From NCBI GenBank assembly GCA_002050235.1, contig MWST01000018.1, positions 372,001 to 436,000 on the forward strand: a stretch of DNA of 64,000 nt, written 5' to 3'. Below the pieces are notes generated by a model. That model did no database searches. It was not told the DNA's origin and was given only the letters and a program-made list of their open reading frames with translations. Source of the stretch: Polyangiaceae bacterium UTPRO1 (GTDB lineage Bacteria; Desulfobacterota; Binatia; UTPRO1). A program made the position numbers and the translations under genes. Below are positions 8,790-17,982 of the stretch, piece after piece. Numbering within the stretch: position 1 is the first letter of the stretch; each line of letters starts with the position of its first letter.

Positions 8790-9790
8790 GCGTCGGTGCG
8801 GACATCTCGCTGCCGTCGCGGCGCGCTCGCCGGGCGGCGGCAGCGTCCGGCGCTGCGGCGGCCGTGTTGCGCCGCCGCGCCATGGCGCCGGCGCTGGTGC
8901 TCGCGTTCGTCGCCGCGTGCACCAGCGGCGAGGCGCCGCGCCTCACAGTGACTCCGCTCGCATCGGAGACCCGCAACGGCGCGGTGCGCGCCGCCTTCGA
9001 GCTTCGCAACGACGGTGGTCGGCCGCTCATCCTGGATCGCGTCGTACCCGCCTGCGGGTGCGGCGCCGTATCGCGTCTACCGCCCGATCTCGCTCCGCGC
9101 GCGCACACACGCCTGGACGTCGAGTGCCGCGGACCGCGGCTTGCGGGCGAGGACGTGCACGAGCTCACGCTGCGCACGAGCGATCCGCGCCGCCCCGAGA
9201 CACCCCTGCGGGTGGAGCTCGGTCCCGCACCGGCCGACCCGGCACCGATCTACCTCGGTTACGTCACCGTCGGTGCGACGCTCGTGCGCGACGTTCCGGT
9301 GCCGGGCGTGAGCCCGGCGCGCACGGCCGCGAGCGGCGGCGGCGAGGTCGCGGCCGAGCCGCTGCCGCCGGCCGCCGACGGTACCCGCCTCGTGCGCCTG
9401 CGTTTCACGCCGCGCACGCCCGGCGTCGTCCGGACGGCGATCGATCTCGGCCCCGCGGGCGTGCTGCCGGTCACCGCCGTCGCCTGGGACCGTGTTCTCG
9501 CGTTTCCGGCCGAGGTGCGGGTGCCGCGCGCGACGGGCGGGGCGGGTCTGCCGGCCGTGATCCTCGTCGCCGCCGGCGAAGCGCCGCTCGCGATCGCACG
9601 CGTCGACTATCCGCCGGGCGTGGCCGGCGAGCTCCGCACGGTAGTACCCGGACGGCAATACCGCTTGAGCTTGTACGGCCGCGGGCCGATGCCCGCGGGC
9701 GATGCGGCGATCCGTGTCGTCGCCGCAGGAGCGGCCGACCCGGTGCTCGTGATTCCGCTCGTCGACGCCGCCGCCCCACCGCCCGCATGA
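8786..9790 (+). CDS. DUF1573-type secreted lipoprotein
   Basis: A 334-residue predicted lipoprotein whose N-terminal domain resembles DUF1573 proteins (AFELRNDGGRPLILDRVVPACGCG, with the CGC of the family near residue 90). DUF1573 folds are beta-sandwiches related to ASH/MSP domains; function unknown. A hydrophobic stretch ending in LVLAFVAAC provides the lipobox near residue 45. The start is taken as the GTG that overlaps the accC stop (GTGA), which places several Arg residues before the signal core; ATG 8771 and ATG 8882 are alternatives. The C-terminal half looks like two further beta domains. Its stop overlaps the kinase start, so it is part of the aroQ-acc operon. Confidence 0.78.
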   Translation: MSVGADISLPSRRARRAAAASGAAAAVLRRRAMAPALVLAFVAACTSGEAPRLTVTPLASETRNGAVRAAFELRNDGGRPLILDRVVPACGCGAVSRLPPDLAPRAHTRLDVECRGPRLAGEDVHELTLRTSDPRRPETPLRVELGPAPADPAPIYLGYVTVGATLVRDVPVPGVSPARTAASGGGEVAAEPLPPAADGTRLVRLRFTPRTPGVVRTAIDLGPAGVLPVTAVAWDRVLAFPAEVRVPRATGGAGLPAVILVAAGEAPLAIARVDYPPGVAGELRTVVPGRQYRLSLYGRGPMPAGDAAIRVVAAGAADPVLVIPLVDAAAPPPA

Positions 9791-10734
9791 CCGCGATCGG
9801 CATCAGCGCGCGGGCGGGCGCCGCTTTCGACGTCGTCGGTGTCGGCGTGAACGCGGTCGACCACCTCTGTACCGTCGACGCCTTCCCGACCCGCGACAGC
9901 AAGCAGACGCTCGCGGCCTACGACGTGCAGCCGGGCGGCCAGGTGGCGACCGCGCTCGTCGCCTTGCAGCGCTGGGGCTGGCGTTGCCGCTACGTCGGTA
10001 CGTTCGGGGGAGATCCGCTCGGCGCGCTGTCGCGGCGATCGCTCGTCGATGAAGGGGTCGAGGTCGCGTACGCACCGACACGCGCGGGTGCGGCTAATCA
10101 GTGCGCGGTGATCCTGGTCGACCGCATATCGGGCGAGCGCACGATCCTCATGCACCGGCCGGCGGCGCTCACGCTCCGCGTCGAAGAGCTCGACCGCGCC
10201 GTGGTGACGGCCGGGCGCGTCCTCCACCTCGACGGCTACGATGTCGACGCCGCCCGGACCGCTGCGGCGTGGGCGCGCGCCGCAAGCATCCCGGTCGTGG
10301 TAGACGTCGACACCGGAGTCGACGATGTGGAGCGGTTGCTGCGGCTCACCGACGCGGTGATCCTGGCGCGCGAGTTCGCGTGTGCGCTCACCGGCGTCGC
10401 TGCGGCGACTGACGCCCTCGACGCTCTGGCGACGCTGACCGGCGCCCCGCTCGTCGCCGTGACCCTCGGCGCCGAGGGCGTGGTCGCGCGTACGGCCGCC
10501 GGCGTGCTCCGCGTCCCGGGCTTCCCGGTCCGGGCCGTCGACACTACCGGCGCGGGCGACGTCTTCCGCTCCGGCTTCGTGCACGGGCTCCTGGCCGGTT
10601 GGTCGCTCGAGCGTACGCTCGCGTTCGCCAACGCCGCCGCCGCCCTCAAGTGTACGGCTGCCGGGGGCCGCCCCGGAATCCCGACCGTCGCTGTCGCCGC
10701 CGCCCTGGTCGCGACGCGCGGAGCGGTCGCCTGA
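9787..10734 (+). CDS. PfkB-family carbohydrate kinase
   Basis: Cytosolic ribokinase-type sugar (or nucleoside) kinase of 315 residues. The N-terminus (DVVGVGVNAVDHLCTVDAF) and the PGGQVATALVALQRWG segment match the PfkB substrate lid region. The C-terminal DTTGAGDVFRSGFVHGLL holds the anion hole and catalytic Asp. The substrate cannot be read from the sequence. The ATG overlaps the previous stop (ATGA). It is the last gene of the aroQ operon and ends one base before the stop of the convergent oxidoreductase gene. Confidence 0.92.
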   Translation: MTAIGISARAGAAFDVVGVGVNAVDHLCTVDAFPTRDSKQTLAAYDVQPGGQVATALVALQRWGWRCRYVGTFGGDPLGALSRRSLVDEGVEVAYAPTRAGAANQCAVILVDRISGERTILMHRPAALTLRVEELDRAVVTAGRVLHLDGYDVDAARTAAAWARAASIPVVVDVDTGVDDVERLLRLTDAVILAREFACALTGVAAATDALDALATLTGAPLVAVTLGAEGVVARTAAGVLRVPGFPVRAVDTTGAGDVFRSGFVHGLLAGWSLERTLAFANAAAALKCTAAGGRPGIPTVAVAAALVATRGAVA

Positions 10735-11664
10735 TCAGCGGAAGTGCGGCAGCACGCGTTCGGCGAACAGGCGCGCCGGCTCGCGCACGTCGCGGCCGAA
10801 GAACTCCATGACCAGCATGGTGCAGCCTAGAGCCGCGTGCGCCGCGATCTTCTCCACGCATTGCTCGGCGGTCCCGGCGATGGCGAGCGGCCCGCCGCCG
10901 CCCATGTGGCCGCCGTAGATCGCGGCCGCTTTCTCGCTCTTGGCGTGCGCATCCGCCTCGCTGTCGCCGATCACGACCAGGCATTGCTGCGAGACCCGGA
11001 TAGCGGCCGGGTCGCGGCCGACGGCAGCGCAGTGGGCGCGCAGCTTCGCGATCTTGGCACCGAGGTCGTTGTGGTGGACGGCGAGGTTGTTCCAGACGTC
11101 GGCGTGGCGTGCGGCGAGCCGCAGCAGCACCTTCTCGCCGCCGCCGCCGATCAGGATGGGCGGCCGGCGCACCGGTTTGGGCTCGCAGTACGTGGCTTCG
11201 AGGCGGTAGTGCTTGCCGGTGAAGCTCGGCTGCGCCTCGGTCCAGAGGAGCTTCAGGATGGTCGCGGCCTCGTCCAGCTGCTCGAGGCGGTCGCGGAGCG
11301 GCGGGAAGGGTATGCCGTAGCCCGCGAACTCGGACTGGAACCAGCCGCTGCCGAGGCCGACGATCACCCGGCCGTTGGTGACGACGTCGAGGGTTGCCGC
11401 CATCTTGGCGAGGAGCGCCGGGTTGCGGAACCCGACCGGGGTTACGAGAGTACCGAGCTCGACCTTCGACGTGAGCGCGCCGACTGCGGTGAGCGCGACC
11501 CAGGCCTCGAAGATCGATAGGTGCGGCATCGGCACGCCGTAGAGGTGGTCGTTGAACCACACCGAGTCGAAACCGAGCTCGTCGAGGGCGCGGGCGGCGG
11601 CAACGGTATCCGCCCATGGCCGTTTGATCTGCGGCAGGGTGACTCCGAAATGAACCTTCGGCAT
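10735..11664 (-). CDS. luciferase-like F420-dependent oxidoreductase
   Basis: TIM-barrel enzyme of the bacterial luciferase superfamily (309 residues), probably using F420 rather than FMN by resemblance to the Rv2161c-type subfamily. The N-terminus is MPKVHFGVTLPQ, followed by ALDELGFDSVWFNDHLYG, LGTLVTPVGFRNPALLAK, TNGRVIVGLGSGWFQSEF and PILIGGGGEK, all standard barrel motifs. Its stop abuts the pfkB stop on the other strand. No biosynthetic genes for F420 are in the window. The substrate is unknown; members oxidise or reduce alcohols, ketones or imines. Confidence 0.88.
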   Translation of the reverse strand: MPKVHFGVTLPQIKRPWADTVAAARALDELGFDSVWFNDHLYGVPMPHLSIFEAWVALTAVGALTSKVELGTLVTPVGFRNPALLAKMAATLDVVTNGRVIVGLGSGWFQSEFAGYGIPFPPLRDRLEQLDEAATILKLLWTEAQPSFTGKHYRLEATYCEPKPVRRPPILIGGGGEKVLLRLAARHADVWNNLAVHHNDLGAKIAKLRAHCAAVGRDPAAIRVSQQCLVVIGDSEADAHAKSEKAAAIYGGHMGGGGPLAIAGTAEQCVEKIAAHAALGCTMLVMEFFGRDVREPARLFAERVLPHFR

Positions 11665-11718
11665 GGCGTCGTCTCCTCGCGGGCGAGAGGGTTGGCTGCG
11701 GCTCGCCGGTGAGCTTTC

Positions 11719-12033
11719 CTAGAGGTCGCCGTCGAGCGAATCGCCGCCGCCATCCTCGTCGCCGTCGAGATGGATGCGGATGCGGCCGCCGCGACTCTCG
11801 CCCTTGCCGTGGCGGTGCTGCCGAGGGCGCTCCACCGCGCGCTCCTCGTTCTCCTCCTCGATCCGCTCCTCGATCTCGGCGGCGGGAGCCTTGTGGTCCG
11901 CCGAGGATCGGTCGGGGACGAGCTCCTTGTCGAACGCCGGCGGGAGGCTCTTCGCATGGCCGGCCCAGGCGGGTCCCGCGGAGAGCGGTACGGCCAGGGC
12001 CACGATCGCGATCAGGTGGACGAGTGTCTTCAT
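11719..12033 (-). CDS. small secreted charged protein
   Basis: A 104-residue predicted periplasmic protein. ATG 12033 is preceded by AGGAG at good spacing and opens a Sec signal peptide (MKTLVHLIAIVALAVPLSAG, cleavage after AWA near residue 25). The mature part is highly charged: an acidic helix (EERIEEENEERAVE), a His/Arg-rich stretch (RPRQHRHGKGESRGGR) and an acidic C-terminus (HLDGDEDGGGDSLDGDL). The last part looks like a loose metal- or calcium-binding tail. I do not recognise the family. Confidence 0.65.
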   Translation of the reverse strand: MKTLVHLIAIVALAVPLSAGPAWAGHAKSLPPAFDKELVPDRSSADHKAPAAEIEERIEEENEERAVERPRQHRHGKGESRGGRIRIHLDGDEDGGGDSLDGDL

Positions 12034-12178
12034 GGGCGACTCCTGCGCCGACTCCCTACGGCCGCGCGCGCTCGCGCGCAACCCCGGTCGCAGCGCCCCG
12101 CTCATCGATCGCGGTCGCCCCCCGCGTGCTCTTCATCGCCGCACCGGCACCGGCGCCGACGCCGGCGCGAGGACCGCC

Positions 12179-12931
12179 TCAGACGCCGGAACCGCGGCGT
12201 CCTTCGCCGCCGGCAAAGCGCGCGGCCCCGCGCTTCGCCTCGTCGAGCACAGCTCGGCCGAGCCGCGCCTCGATCGCTAGCCCGTGCTCGAGCGGCACCC
12301 CCGAGCCCGCGAGGGCCGCGGCGCGATCGGCGAGCAAAGTCGGCCAAGGGAACTTCGCGAGTGCCTCGGCGAGCTCGAGCGCGCGCGCGAGATGGCGACC
12401 GCGGGGTACGATCTCGTTCACCAGTCCGATACGATGCGCCTCGTCGACCGGCAGCGGGCGGCCGGTCATCACCAGCTCGAGGGCGCGACCGAGCCCGATG
12501 ATGCGCGGCAGGCGCTGCGTGCCGCCGTCGATCAACGGCACGCCGAAGCGGCGCTCGAAACACCCGAACGTCGATCCCTCGGCGGCGATCCGCAGGTCGC
12601 ACCAGCAGGCGAGCTCGATGCCGCCGGCGACGCACCAGCCGGAAACGGCCGCGATCGTCGGCTTGGTCGCCGTGAGACGCGTGAAGCCGAGCGGCCCTTC
12701 GTGGCGGTCGCGGACCGTGTCGATCGCCTTCAGATCGGCGCCGGCACAGAACGCCTGCTCGCCGGCGCCGGTGAGCACCAGCACCTTGGCGTCGGCGTCC
12801 GCCTCGAAGCGGCGATAGCCGTCGAGCAGCAGCGCCGCCACCGCCCCGTTGACGGCGTTCCGGGCCTCGGGGCGGTTGATCGTCAGGATCGCCGCGGTGC
12901 CGCGGCGTTCATACAGAACCGGATCGCTCAT
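12179..12931 (-). CDS. enoyl-CoA hydratase/isomerase family protein
   Basis: Crotonase-fold acyl-CoA enzyme, 250 residues, cytosolic. The oxyanion-hole motif is FCAGADLK. Both glutamates used by classical hydratases are in register: GGIELA (first Glu) and, twenty residues later, FGCFERRFG (second Glu), so true hydratase activity is plausible. GGTQRLPRIIG follows. It lies 19 bases downstream of the luciferase-like gene at 12951 on the same strand, and behind a DUF1329 gene, which suggests one catabolic operon acting on an acyl-CoA. The C-terminal Gly/Arg tail is not part of the domain. Confidence 0.93.
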   Translation of the reverse strand: MSDPVLYERRGTAAILTINRPEARNAVNGAVAALLLDGYRRFEADADAKVLVLTGAGEQAFCAGADLKAIDTVRDRHEGPLGFTRLTATKPTIAAVSGWCVAGGIELACWCDLRIAAEGSTFGCFERRFGVPLIDGGTQRLPRIIGLGRALELVMTGRPLPVDEAHRIGLVNEIVPRGRHLARALELAEALAKFPWPTLLADRAAALAGSGVPLEHGLAIEARLGRAVLDEAKRGAARFAGGEGRRGSGV

Positions 12932-12950
12932 CCTCGTCCTCCCGCGTCGG

Positions 12951-13964
12951 TCAGAGTTTCAGCTTGGCGATCACCTGCCGGCTGAAGACCTCGATGAACT
13001 CCTTCTGGTTGCGGCCGACGTTGTGGACGTGGATCTCGTCGAAGCCGAGATCGACGAATTGTTGGATCTGGTCGCGGTGTTCGTCCATGTCGGGCGAGAT
13101 GATCATGCGATTCTTGTAGTTCTCCGGTCCGACGATCTTGGCGATGGCGGCGAAGTCTTCCGGCGTGCGGATGTCGCCCTTGGGAAACGGCATGCCGCCG
13201 TTCGGCCACTGGTCGAGCGCGTTCGCGAGCGCCTCGTCGTAGGTGCGCGCCCACGACATGTGGAGCTGGAGGAGCTTCGGCATCTTCGCCGGATCCTTCC
13301 CGGCGGCGCGCGCGCCTTCTCCGAATCTGCCGAGCAGCATCCGCAGCTTGTCGAGGCTGGCTCCCGGCGTGATGAAACCGTCGCAGTTGGTTCCCGCCCA
13401 CTTGGCGGCGATCGGGCCCGCGGTCGCCACGTAGACCGGTACCGGGTGGTGGGCGTCGGGCACCGTCCACAGGCGGACGCGCTCCATCTTGAAGAACTTG
13501 CCGTCGTCGTGCTTGGTGACCTCGCCCGTGAGCAGCTTCTGGATGATGGAGATCGCCTCCTGCATCATCTTCAGCCGCACGTGCGGCTCGGGCCACGCCG
13601 GCGCCGTCACGTGCTCGTTCAGCGCCTCGCCGGTGCCGATGCCGAGCCAGAAGCGTCCCGGCGTCATCGTGCCCTGGGTCGCCGCCGCCTGCGCCACTAC
13701 GGCCGGATGGTAGCGAAACGACGCGCAGGTCACCCCGGGACCGAAGGTCAGCGTCTTCGTGACGGCGCCGAGGGCGGCCATCCACGACCATACGAAGGCG
13801 TTGTGTCCCTGCTGCGGAACCCAGGGCTGGAAGTGATCCGCCGCCATGACCCCGCCGAAGCCGTGGTCCTCGGCGAGGCGAGCGTAGGCGAGAAGCTCGG
13901 TCGGGTGGAACTGCTCGAGTGCTGCCGCGTAGCCGATGATGGCCATGGCGGCCACGTATGCCAT
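12951..13964 (-). CDS. luciferase-like oxidoreductase, G6PD (F420)-type
   Basis: A 337-residue TIM-barrel enzyme of the luciferase superfamily, resembling the F420-dependent glucose-6-phosphate dehydrogenase/hydroxymycolate branch: MAADHFQPW, FGPGVTCASFRYHPAVVAQ, RFWLGIGTGEALNEH and PVYVATAGPIAAKWAG are typical. ATG 13964 has GGGAG just upstream; a second ATG six codons later (13946) is possible. An open frame continues a further 400 codons antisense through the DUF1329 gene but is not part of the protein. It is co-directional with DUF1329 upstream (53 bases) and enoyl-CoA hydratase downstream. The substrate is unknown. Confidence 0.9.
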   Translation of the reverse strand: MAYVAAMAIIGYAAALEQFHPTELLAYARLAEDHGFGGVMAADHFQPWVPQQGHNAFVWSWMAALGAVTKTLTFGPGVTCASFRYHPAVVAQAAATQGTMTPGRFWLGIGTGEALNEHVTAPAWPEPHVRLKMMQEAISIIQKLLTGEVTKHDDGKFFKMERVRLWTVPDAHHPVPVYVATAGPIAAKWAGTNCDGFITPGASLDKLRMLLGRFGEGARAAGKDPAKMPKLLQLHMSWARTYDEALANALDQWPNGGMPFPKGDIRTPEDFAAIAKIVGPENYKNRMIISPDMDEHRDQIQQFVDLGFDEIHVHNVGRNQKEFIEVFSRQVIAKLKL

Positions 13965-14017
13965 GCGCTCCCTGCCGAACGAAGCGCGGTGCCGCAAAAT
14001 CGTCCGGCCCGGCGCGC

Positions 14018-15310
14018 CTACTGTCCCTGCTCGATCAGCTTCGCGACCGTGAACGAGTCGGGAACCGCGCCTGCCGGCTTGTATTGCGTCGCCGACTCGG
14101 CGCCCTTGTTGAAGTACCAGCCCTCGTGCCCCGGCGGCTTGTCGCCCGGGTGCGGCACGTAGGTAGCGTGCATCAGCTGCATGTCGACCATCGCCAGCCC
14201 GGCGTAGAAGTCCTTCTCCTCGTCGTACTGGGTCGGTGCGCCCGGGAATGCCCGGGTACGGAACTGGTGGTTGTCGATCCACACCTTCCACAGCTCGTTG
14301 TTGCGGTCGTAGATGTCGGAGTAGGCGACGACGAGCGACTCCTTGTCGATGAAGATGACGCGCTTTCCGTAGGCGTACTGCGGGAGCTTCGACACGCCTT
14401 CGACGACCCACATGCGGCGCTTCTCCCAACTGTCGCACATCAGGTAGTCGGCCGGGGCGGCGCAGCGCTTCTGCGGAAAGTGCTCGCCGTGGAGGATGCC
14501 GAGCATCTCCTTCTCGCCGAGGAACCGCCACTCCGACCAGGCGATGTGGCCGTTGTAGCCCCAGTACGAGTCGGGGTCGGTGTCCTGTCCGAAGAGCGCG
14601 TCCGAACGCTGCGCCGTCGAGAGCCGGCGCACGCGACGGAGCGACGGCACGTAGAGCCAGGTGTCGTCCTGCTTCGAGGCGTCGATGTAGCGGTACTCGA
14701 GAGCGCCGATGCCCTTCAAGTCGAAGGGGGCGATGAGGGGGCCCAGGACTTCCTTGAAGCGGATGCCCTCCGGATTCGGGAGCTCCGGCTTCGGTTCCGT
14801 ATAGAGCCGACTGTTGTAGTACAGGCGCCGCGATTCGCCGATCCAGTAGTAGCGCTCGACCTCCATCGGCTTGCCGTTGCCGACTGCCCCGGTCTCGGCC
14901 GGGAAGTCGTACTCGACGAAATCGTCGGTGCCGGGATACGGGCGATACTCGTAGTTCCACATGATCTTCAGCGCGATCTTCGGATCGCCGGGATCGATGG
15001 CGGGAAACGGCGCGCCGGCGACGTGCCCGTTGAGGGCGAGCCCGTTCTCGGCGAGCTTCACTTGGCTCGCGTACTTCTCGGTGGCTTCCTTGTAGGCCTT
15101 CGGCCATCCGATCGGCTTCGGTGCGATGACCTTGATCGACATGCCCTGGGCTACGCACCACTCGACCGCAGGCGAGAGCAGGCCCTTGGCGTTGGCGACG
15201 TTCGACTTGTCGATCGTGTCACCCGGCGCGACGTCCGCCGCCGCCACCGCCGCCACCGCCGCCATGCCCACCATCGTCACCACTACGCTCACGCGCAGTA
15301 CGTCGACCAC
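14018..15310 (-). CDS. DUF1329 family periplasmic protein
   Basis: A 430-residue DUF1329 protein, a family with a LolA-like fold found in environmental Gram-negatives, often near RND exporters or steroid, terpenoid and hydrocarbon catabolism genes. The GTG start is preceded by AGGGGAGG at 6 bases. A signal peptide covers residues 1-25 (VVTMVGMAAVAAVAAA). Family motifs visible are IMWNYEYRPYPGTDDF, KDDTWLYVPSLRR-like DTWLYVPSLRRVRRLS, GQDTDPDSYWGYNGH, DSWEKRRMWVVEG and SDIYDRNNELWKVW. It is the first gene of a probable operon with a luciferase-like oxidoreductase and a crotonase, so a role in handling a hydrophobic substrate outside the inner membrane is plausible but inferred. Confidence 0.9.
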   Translation of the reverse strand: MVDVLRVSVVVTMVGMAAVAAVAAADVAPGDTIDKSNVANAKGLLSPAVEWCVAQGMSIKVIAPKPIGWPKAYKEATEKYASQVKLAENGLALNGHVAGAPFPAIDPGDPKIALKIMWNYEYRPYPGTDDFVEYDFPAETGAVGNGKPMEVERYYWIGESRRLYYNSRLYTEPKPELPNPEGIRFKEVLGPLIAPFDLKGIGALEYRYIDASKQDDTWLYVPSLRRVRRLSTAQRSDALFGQDTDPDSYWGYNGHIAWSEWRFLGEKEMLGILHGEHFPQKRCAAPADYLMCDSWEKRRMWVVEGVSKLPQYAYGKRVIFIDKESLVVAYSDIYDRNNELWKVWIDNHQFRTRAFPGAPTQYDEEKDFYAGLAMVDMQLMHATYVPHPGDKPPGHEGWYFNKGAESATQYKPAGAVPDSFTVAKLIEQGQ

Positions 15311-15384
15311 GGAACACCTCCCCTCGCTCGTTTGCTCGGACTCAGTGCGCTGGCGGCTCTATCTAGGGAGGTGGACGCGACGTG

Positions 15385-16884
15385 TCAACGAAAATCCCGC
15401 TGCGGCGAACGGACGAGGAGTGCGAGAATGCCGCGCCGGACGCGGATTTCCGCGCCGACCTCGCGCGCCACGAGCTCGGCTTCGTCGGCGCGCGCGACGA
15501 TGCTAGCCCCCGGCTCCGCTTCCTCCGCGCAGAGCGTCCGGCAGGTGCGCAGCAACGGGCGAGCGTAGAAGCCGACGATCTTGCCGAGCTGCGGCTCGCC
15601 GTATTGCACGGCATGGGTGATCCAGGCGGGACGATCGGGCGGCAGCGCCGCCGCGATGGCGAGCCCGGCCGCACTGTGTTCCCGCTGCGCCCGCGACACG
15701 CGCTCGCCGCGGTAGGCAACGACGATCGCCGCGAGCGCCGATGCGGCGAGGAGCGCGAGGGGCAACGCCGGCAGGCGTCGGGCGAGGCGATGGAGCGCGA
15801 GCCCGGCGGCGACCGCGAGCGCCGGGTATAGTTGGAAGAGGTAGCGGCTCTTCTTGTTGGCGGCGATCGAGATCACGACCGTCACGATCGCGGCGAAGAC
15901 GAGCCAGAGACGCGCTCCGAGCGACGTCCGCGAGCGACGTCCGAGCAGCGCGAAACCGGCGGCCGCGGCCGGCAGCCACGGCCAGTAGGTACGCGCCAGC
16001 TTGGCGACGTACCAGAGCGGGCCGCGGCCCAGCCGACCCGGTTCGATCAGCACCTGCCCGATCTGCCCTTCGAAATAGGCGTGGGCGAAGTCGCTTCCCT
16101 CCGTGAGCCGGGCAGCGAGCCAAGGACCCACGGTTGCGAGCGCGAGCGTGCAGCCGGCGATGCTCCAGGGCGAGAGGGCGCGGCGAACGAGGACGCCCGC
16201 GTGCGCCCACAGCACCGCGGCGACGGCGAGCGGAAAGAGGCCCTGGGGCCCTTTCGCGAACCAGCCGCCGATCGCGGCGATCGCGAGCCACAGCACCGCG
16301 CTCGGCTCGCGTACCGATCGGTATGCGGCGAGGAGCCCGAGCAGGATCCACGCGGTGAGCAGGGTCTCGAGATGGACGCCGCGGCTCCAGTGCACGACCT
16401 CGGGCGTCGTCGTGTAGACGAGGGCGGCGAGGAACGCCGCCTCCCGGCCGCCGGCTTCGGCGTCTTCGCCGAGGGTGCGGCGGACGAGCAGGTACACGAG
16501 CAGCGTGCAGAGGACGCCGAGCAAGCCCGGCAGCAGGACGGCGGTGAAGGTGCTCCGCCCGGCGACCGCGAAGACGAGCGCGTTCAACCAGAAGTGCAGC
16601 GGCGGCTTGTTGAGATAGGGAACGCCGTTGAACGTGAGGTGCGTCCACTCGCCGGTCTCGAGGACCGTGCGGGCTATGGTCGCGTACATGGCCGGGTCGC
16701 CGTCGAGCGGGACGCGGGCGACGCCGCCGAGGCAGAGCACGGCGGTGATCGCCGCGAGGACGGCCACGCGCACGGCGGGCGGCGCCAGGGAGCGCGCGAG
16801 CGCGTCGAGCCGTCGGGCGCCGCCGCGCCTCGGTGCGCTCGCTTCGCGTTCGCTTCCGGCCGCCACCGCGGCCGCTCTTATCAC
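15385..16884 (-). CDS. ArnT/PMT-type membrane glycosyltransferase
   Basis: A 499-residue polytopic GT-C glycosyltransferase of the ArnT/family 39 type, using a polyprenyl-phosphate sugar donor on the periplasmic side of the membrane. The first periplasmic loop has the catalytic acidic motif VPLDGDPAMYATIAR, followed by FNGVPYLNKPPLHFWL, which matches the conserved NKPPL of ArnT-like enzymes. About ten to twelve hydrophobic helices follow. The start is a GTG; the first forty residues are basic and of uncertain reality. It is divergent from the O-methyltransferase gene at 16996. Other genes of this stretch (a GT2 enzyme at 20002) could supply its lipid-linked sugar. Confidence 0.88.
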   Translation of the reverse strand: MIRAAAVAAGSEREASAPRRGGARRLDALARSLAPPAVRVAVLAAITAVLCLGGVARVPLDGDPAMYATIARTVLETGEWTHLTFNGVPYLNKPPLHFWLNALVFAVAGRSTFTAVLLPGLLGVLCTLLVYLLVRRTLGEDAEAGGREAAFLAALVYTTTPEVVHWSRGVHLETLLTAWILLGLLAAYRSVREPSAVLWLAIAAIGGWFAKGPQGLFPLAVAAVLWAHAGVLVRRALSPWSIAGCTLALATVGPWLAARLTEGSDFAHAYFEGQIGQVLIEPGRLGRGPLWYVAKLARTYWPWLPAAAAGFALLGRRSRTSLGARLWLVFAAIVTVVISIAANKKSRYLFQLYPALAVAAGLALHRLARRLPALPLALLAASALAAIVVAYRGERVSRAQREHSAAGLAIAAALPPDRPAWITHAVQYGEPQLGKIVGFYARPLLRTCRTLCAEEAEPGASIVARADEAELVAREVGAEIRVRRGILALLVRSPQRDFR

Positions 16885-16995
16885 AGACGCCGGCGCCGCT
16901 CTCGCCTACCGCCGGCAGCGCCGAAGCCGGCGCGAGGCTCCCGCAGGGTCCGCCTCGTCTGGCAAGCCCGGGGGCGACCTGTTACATATCCCGCG

Positions 16996-17982
16996 ATGGA
17001 ATTTCGGGAGCTCGCTCGCATCGGCGGCGGCTATGCCGAGGCGCGGATCCTGCACGCCGCCGTCACGCTCGGGCTCTTCGACCGACTCGACGCGTCCGGC
17101 CGCACGGCCGCCGCGATCGCCGCCGCCGCCGCTACCGACGCCCGGGCGACCGAGCTCCTGCTCAATGCGCTCGTCGCCATGCGGATCGTCCGCAAGGACG
17201 GCGACCTCTTCAAGGAGACCGACGTCACCCGCACCTATCTGACGGCGGCGTCGCCCGCCTCGTACGCGGGCTTCGTGCGCTTCGAGGCGGCGCTCTGGCC
17301 CCTGTGGGAGCACCTCGCCGAGACCGTCCGCACCGGCAAACCGGCGCGCGACCCCGACATGTTCCAGTCGCATCCCGAAGACACGGCGCGCTTCATCGAC
17401 GCCATGGCGAGCCTGGTCGCGGCGCGCGGCGATGCCCGGGTGCTCGCCGAGACGCTCGATCTCGGCGGCGTGCGTCGGCTCCTCGACGTCGGCGCCGGTC
17501 CCGGCTCGTACGCGATCGAGATGGTGCGCCGGCATCCCGATCTCCGGGCGACGATCTTCGACCTCCCCGGCACGCTCGCGGTGACGCGGCGCTACGTCGA
17601 GGCGAGCGGTGTCGCCGACCGGATCGAGCTCGTCGCCGGCGACTATCTCCGCGATCCGCTGCCGGCGGGCTACGATCTGGTGTTTCTGTCGAACATCATT
17701 CACGGCGAGGACGAGGACACGAACCGCGCCCTCATGCGCAAGATCCACGGCGCTCTCGTCGCCGGCGGACGGGTGATGATCAAGGACCACGTGACCGACG
17801 AATCCGGCACGAGCCCGCCGCCGGCCGCCATCTTCTCGATCACGATGCTGCTCTCCACGCGCGGCCGCGACTACGCCTTCGCCGAGATCCGCGACTGGCT
17901 CCTCGCGGCCGGCTTCACGCGTGCGGAGGCCGACGTCCTGCCGCCGGGTCTCGTCTCGACGCTAGTCGTCGGCCACAAATGA
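16996..17982 (+). CDS. SAM-dependent O-methyltransferase
   Basis: A 328-residue plant-type (COMT/acetylserotonin-like) O-methyltransferase. The N-terminal winged-helix dimerisation domain (GYAEARILHAAVTLGLFDRL) is followed by the Rossmann domain with the SAM motif LLDVGAGPGSYAIEM, then ATIFDLPG, and YDLVFLSNIIHGEDED with the general-base His. The substrate is unknown. Its stop overlaps the start of a zinc-ribbon TPR gene (ATGA), and a further methyltransferase and a GT2 gene follow on the same strand, so these four genes probably form one transcription unit. Confidence 0.92.
   Translation: MEFRELARIGGGYAEARILHAAVTLGLFDRLDASGRTAAAIAAAAATDARATELLLNALVAMRIVRKDGDLFKETDVTRTYLTAASPASYAGFVRFEAALWPLWEHLAETVRTGKPARDPDMFQSHPEDTARFIDAMASLVAARGDARVLAETLDLGGVRRLLDVGAGPGSYAIEMVRRHPDLRATIFDLPGTLAVTRRYVEASGVADRIELVAGDYLRDPLPAGYDLVFLSNIIHGEDEDTNRALMRKIHGALVAGGRVMIKDHVTDESGTSPPPAAIFSITMLLSTRGRDYAFAEIRDWLLAAGFTRAEADVLPPGLVSTLVVGHK

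Noticed and set aside
7523..9790. A 755-codon frame over accC joined to the DUF1573 protein.
   Set aside because: The first two thirds are off-frame over accC; the lipoprotein starts at the accC stop overlap.
12951..15161. A 736-codon frame that could be a fusion of a luciferase-like enzyme with an N-terminal domain.
   Set aside because: The first 400 codons are an off-frame reading of the DUF1329 gene, and a ribosome site precedes ATG 13964.
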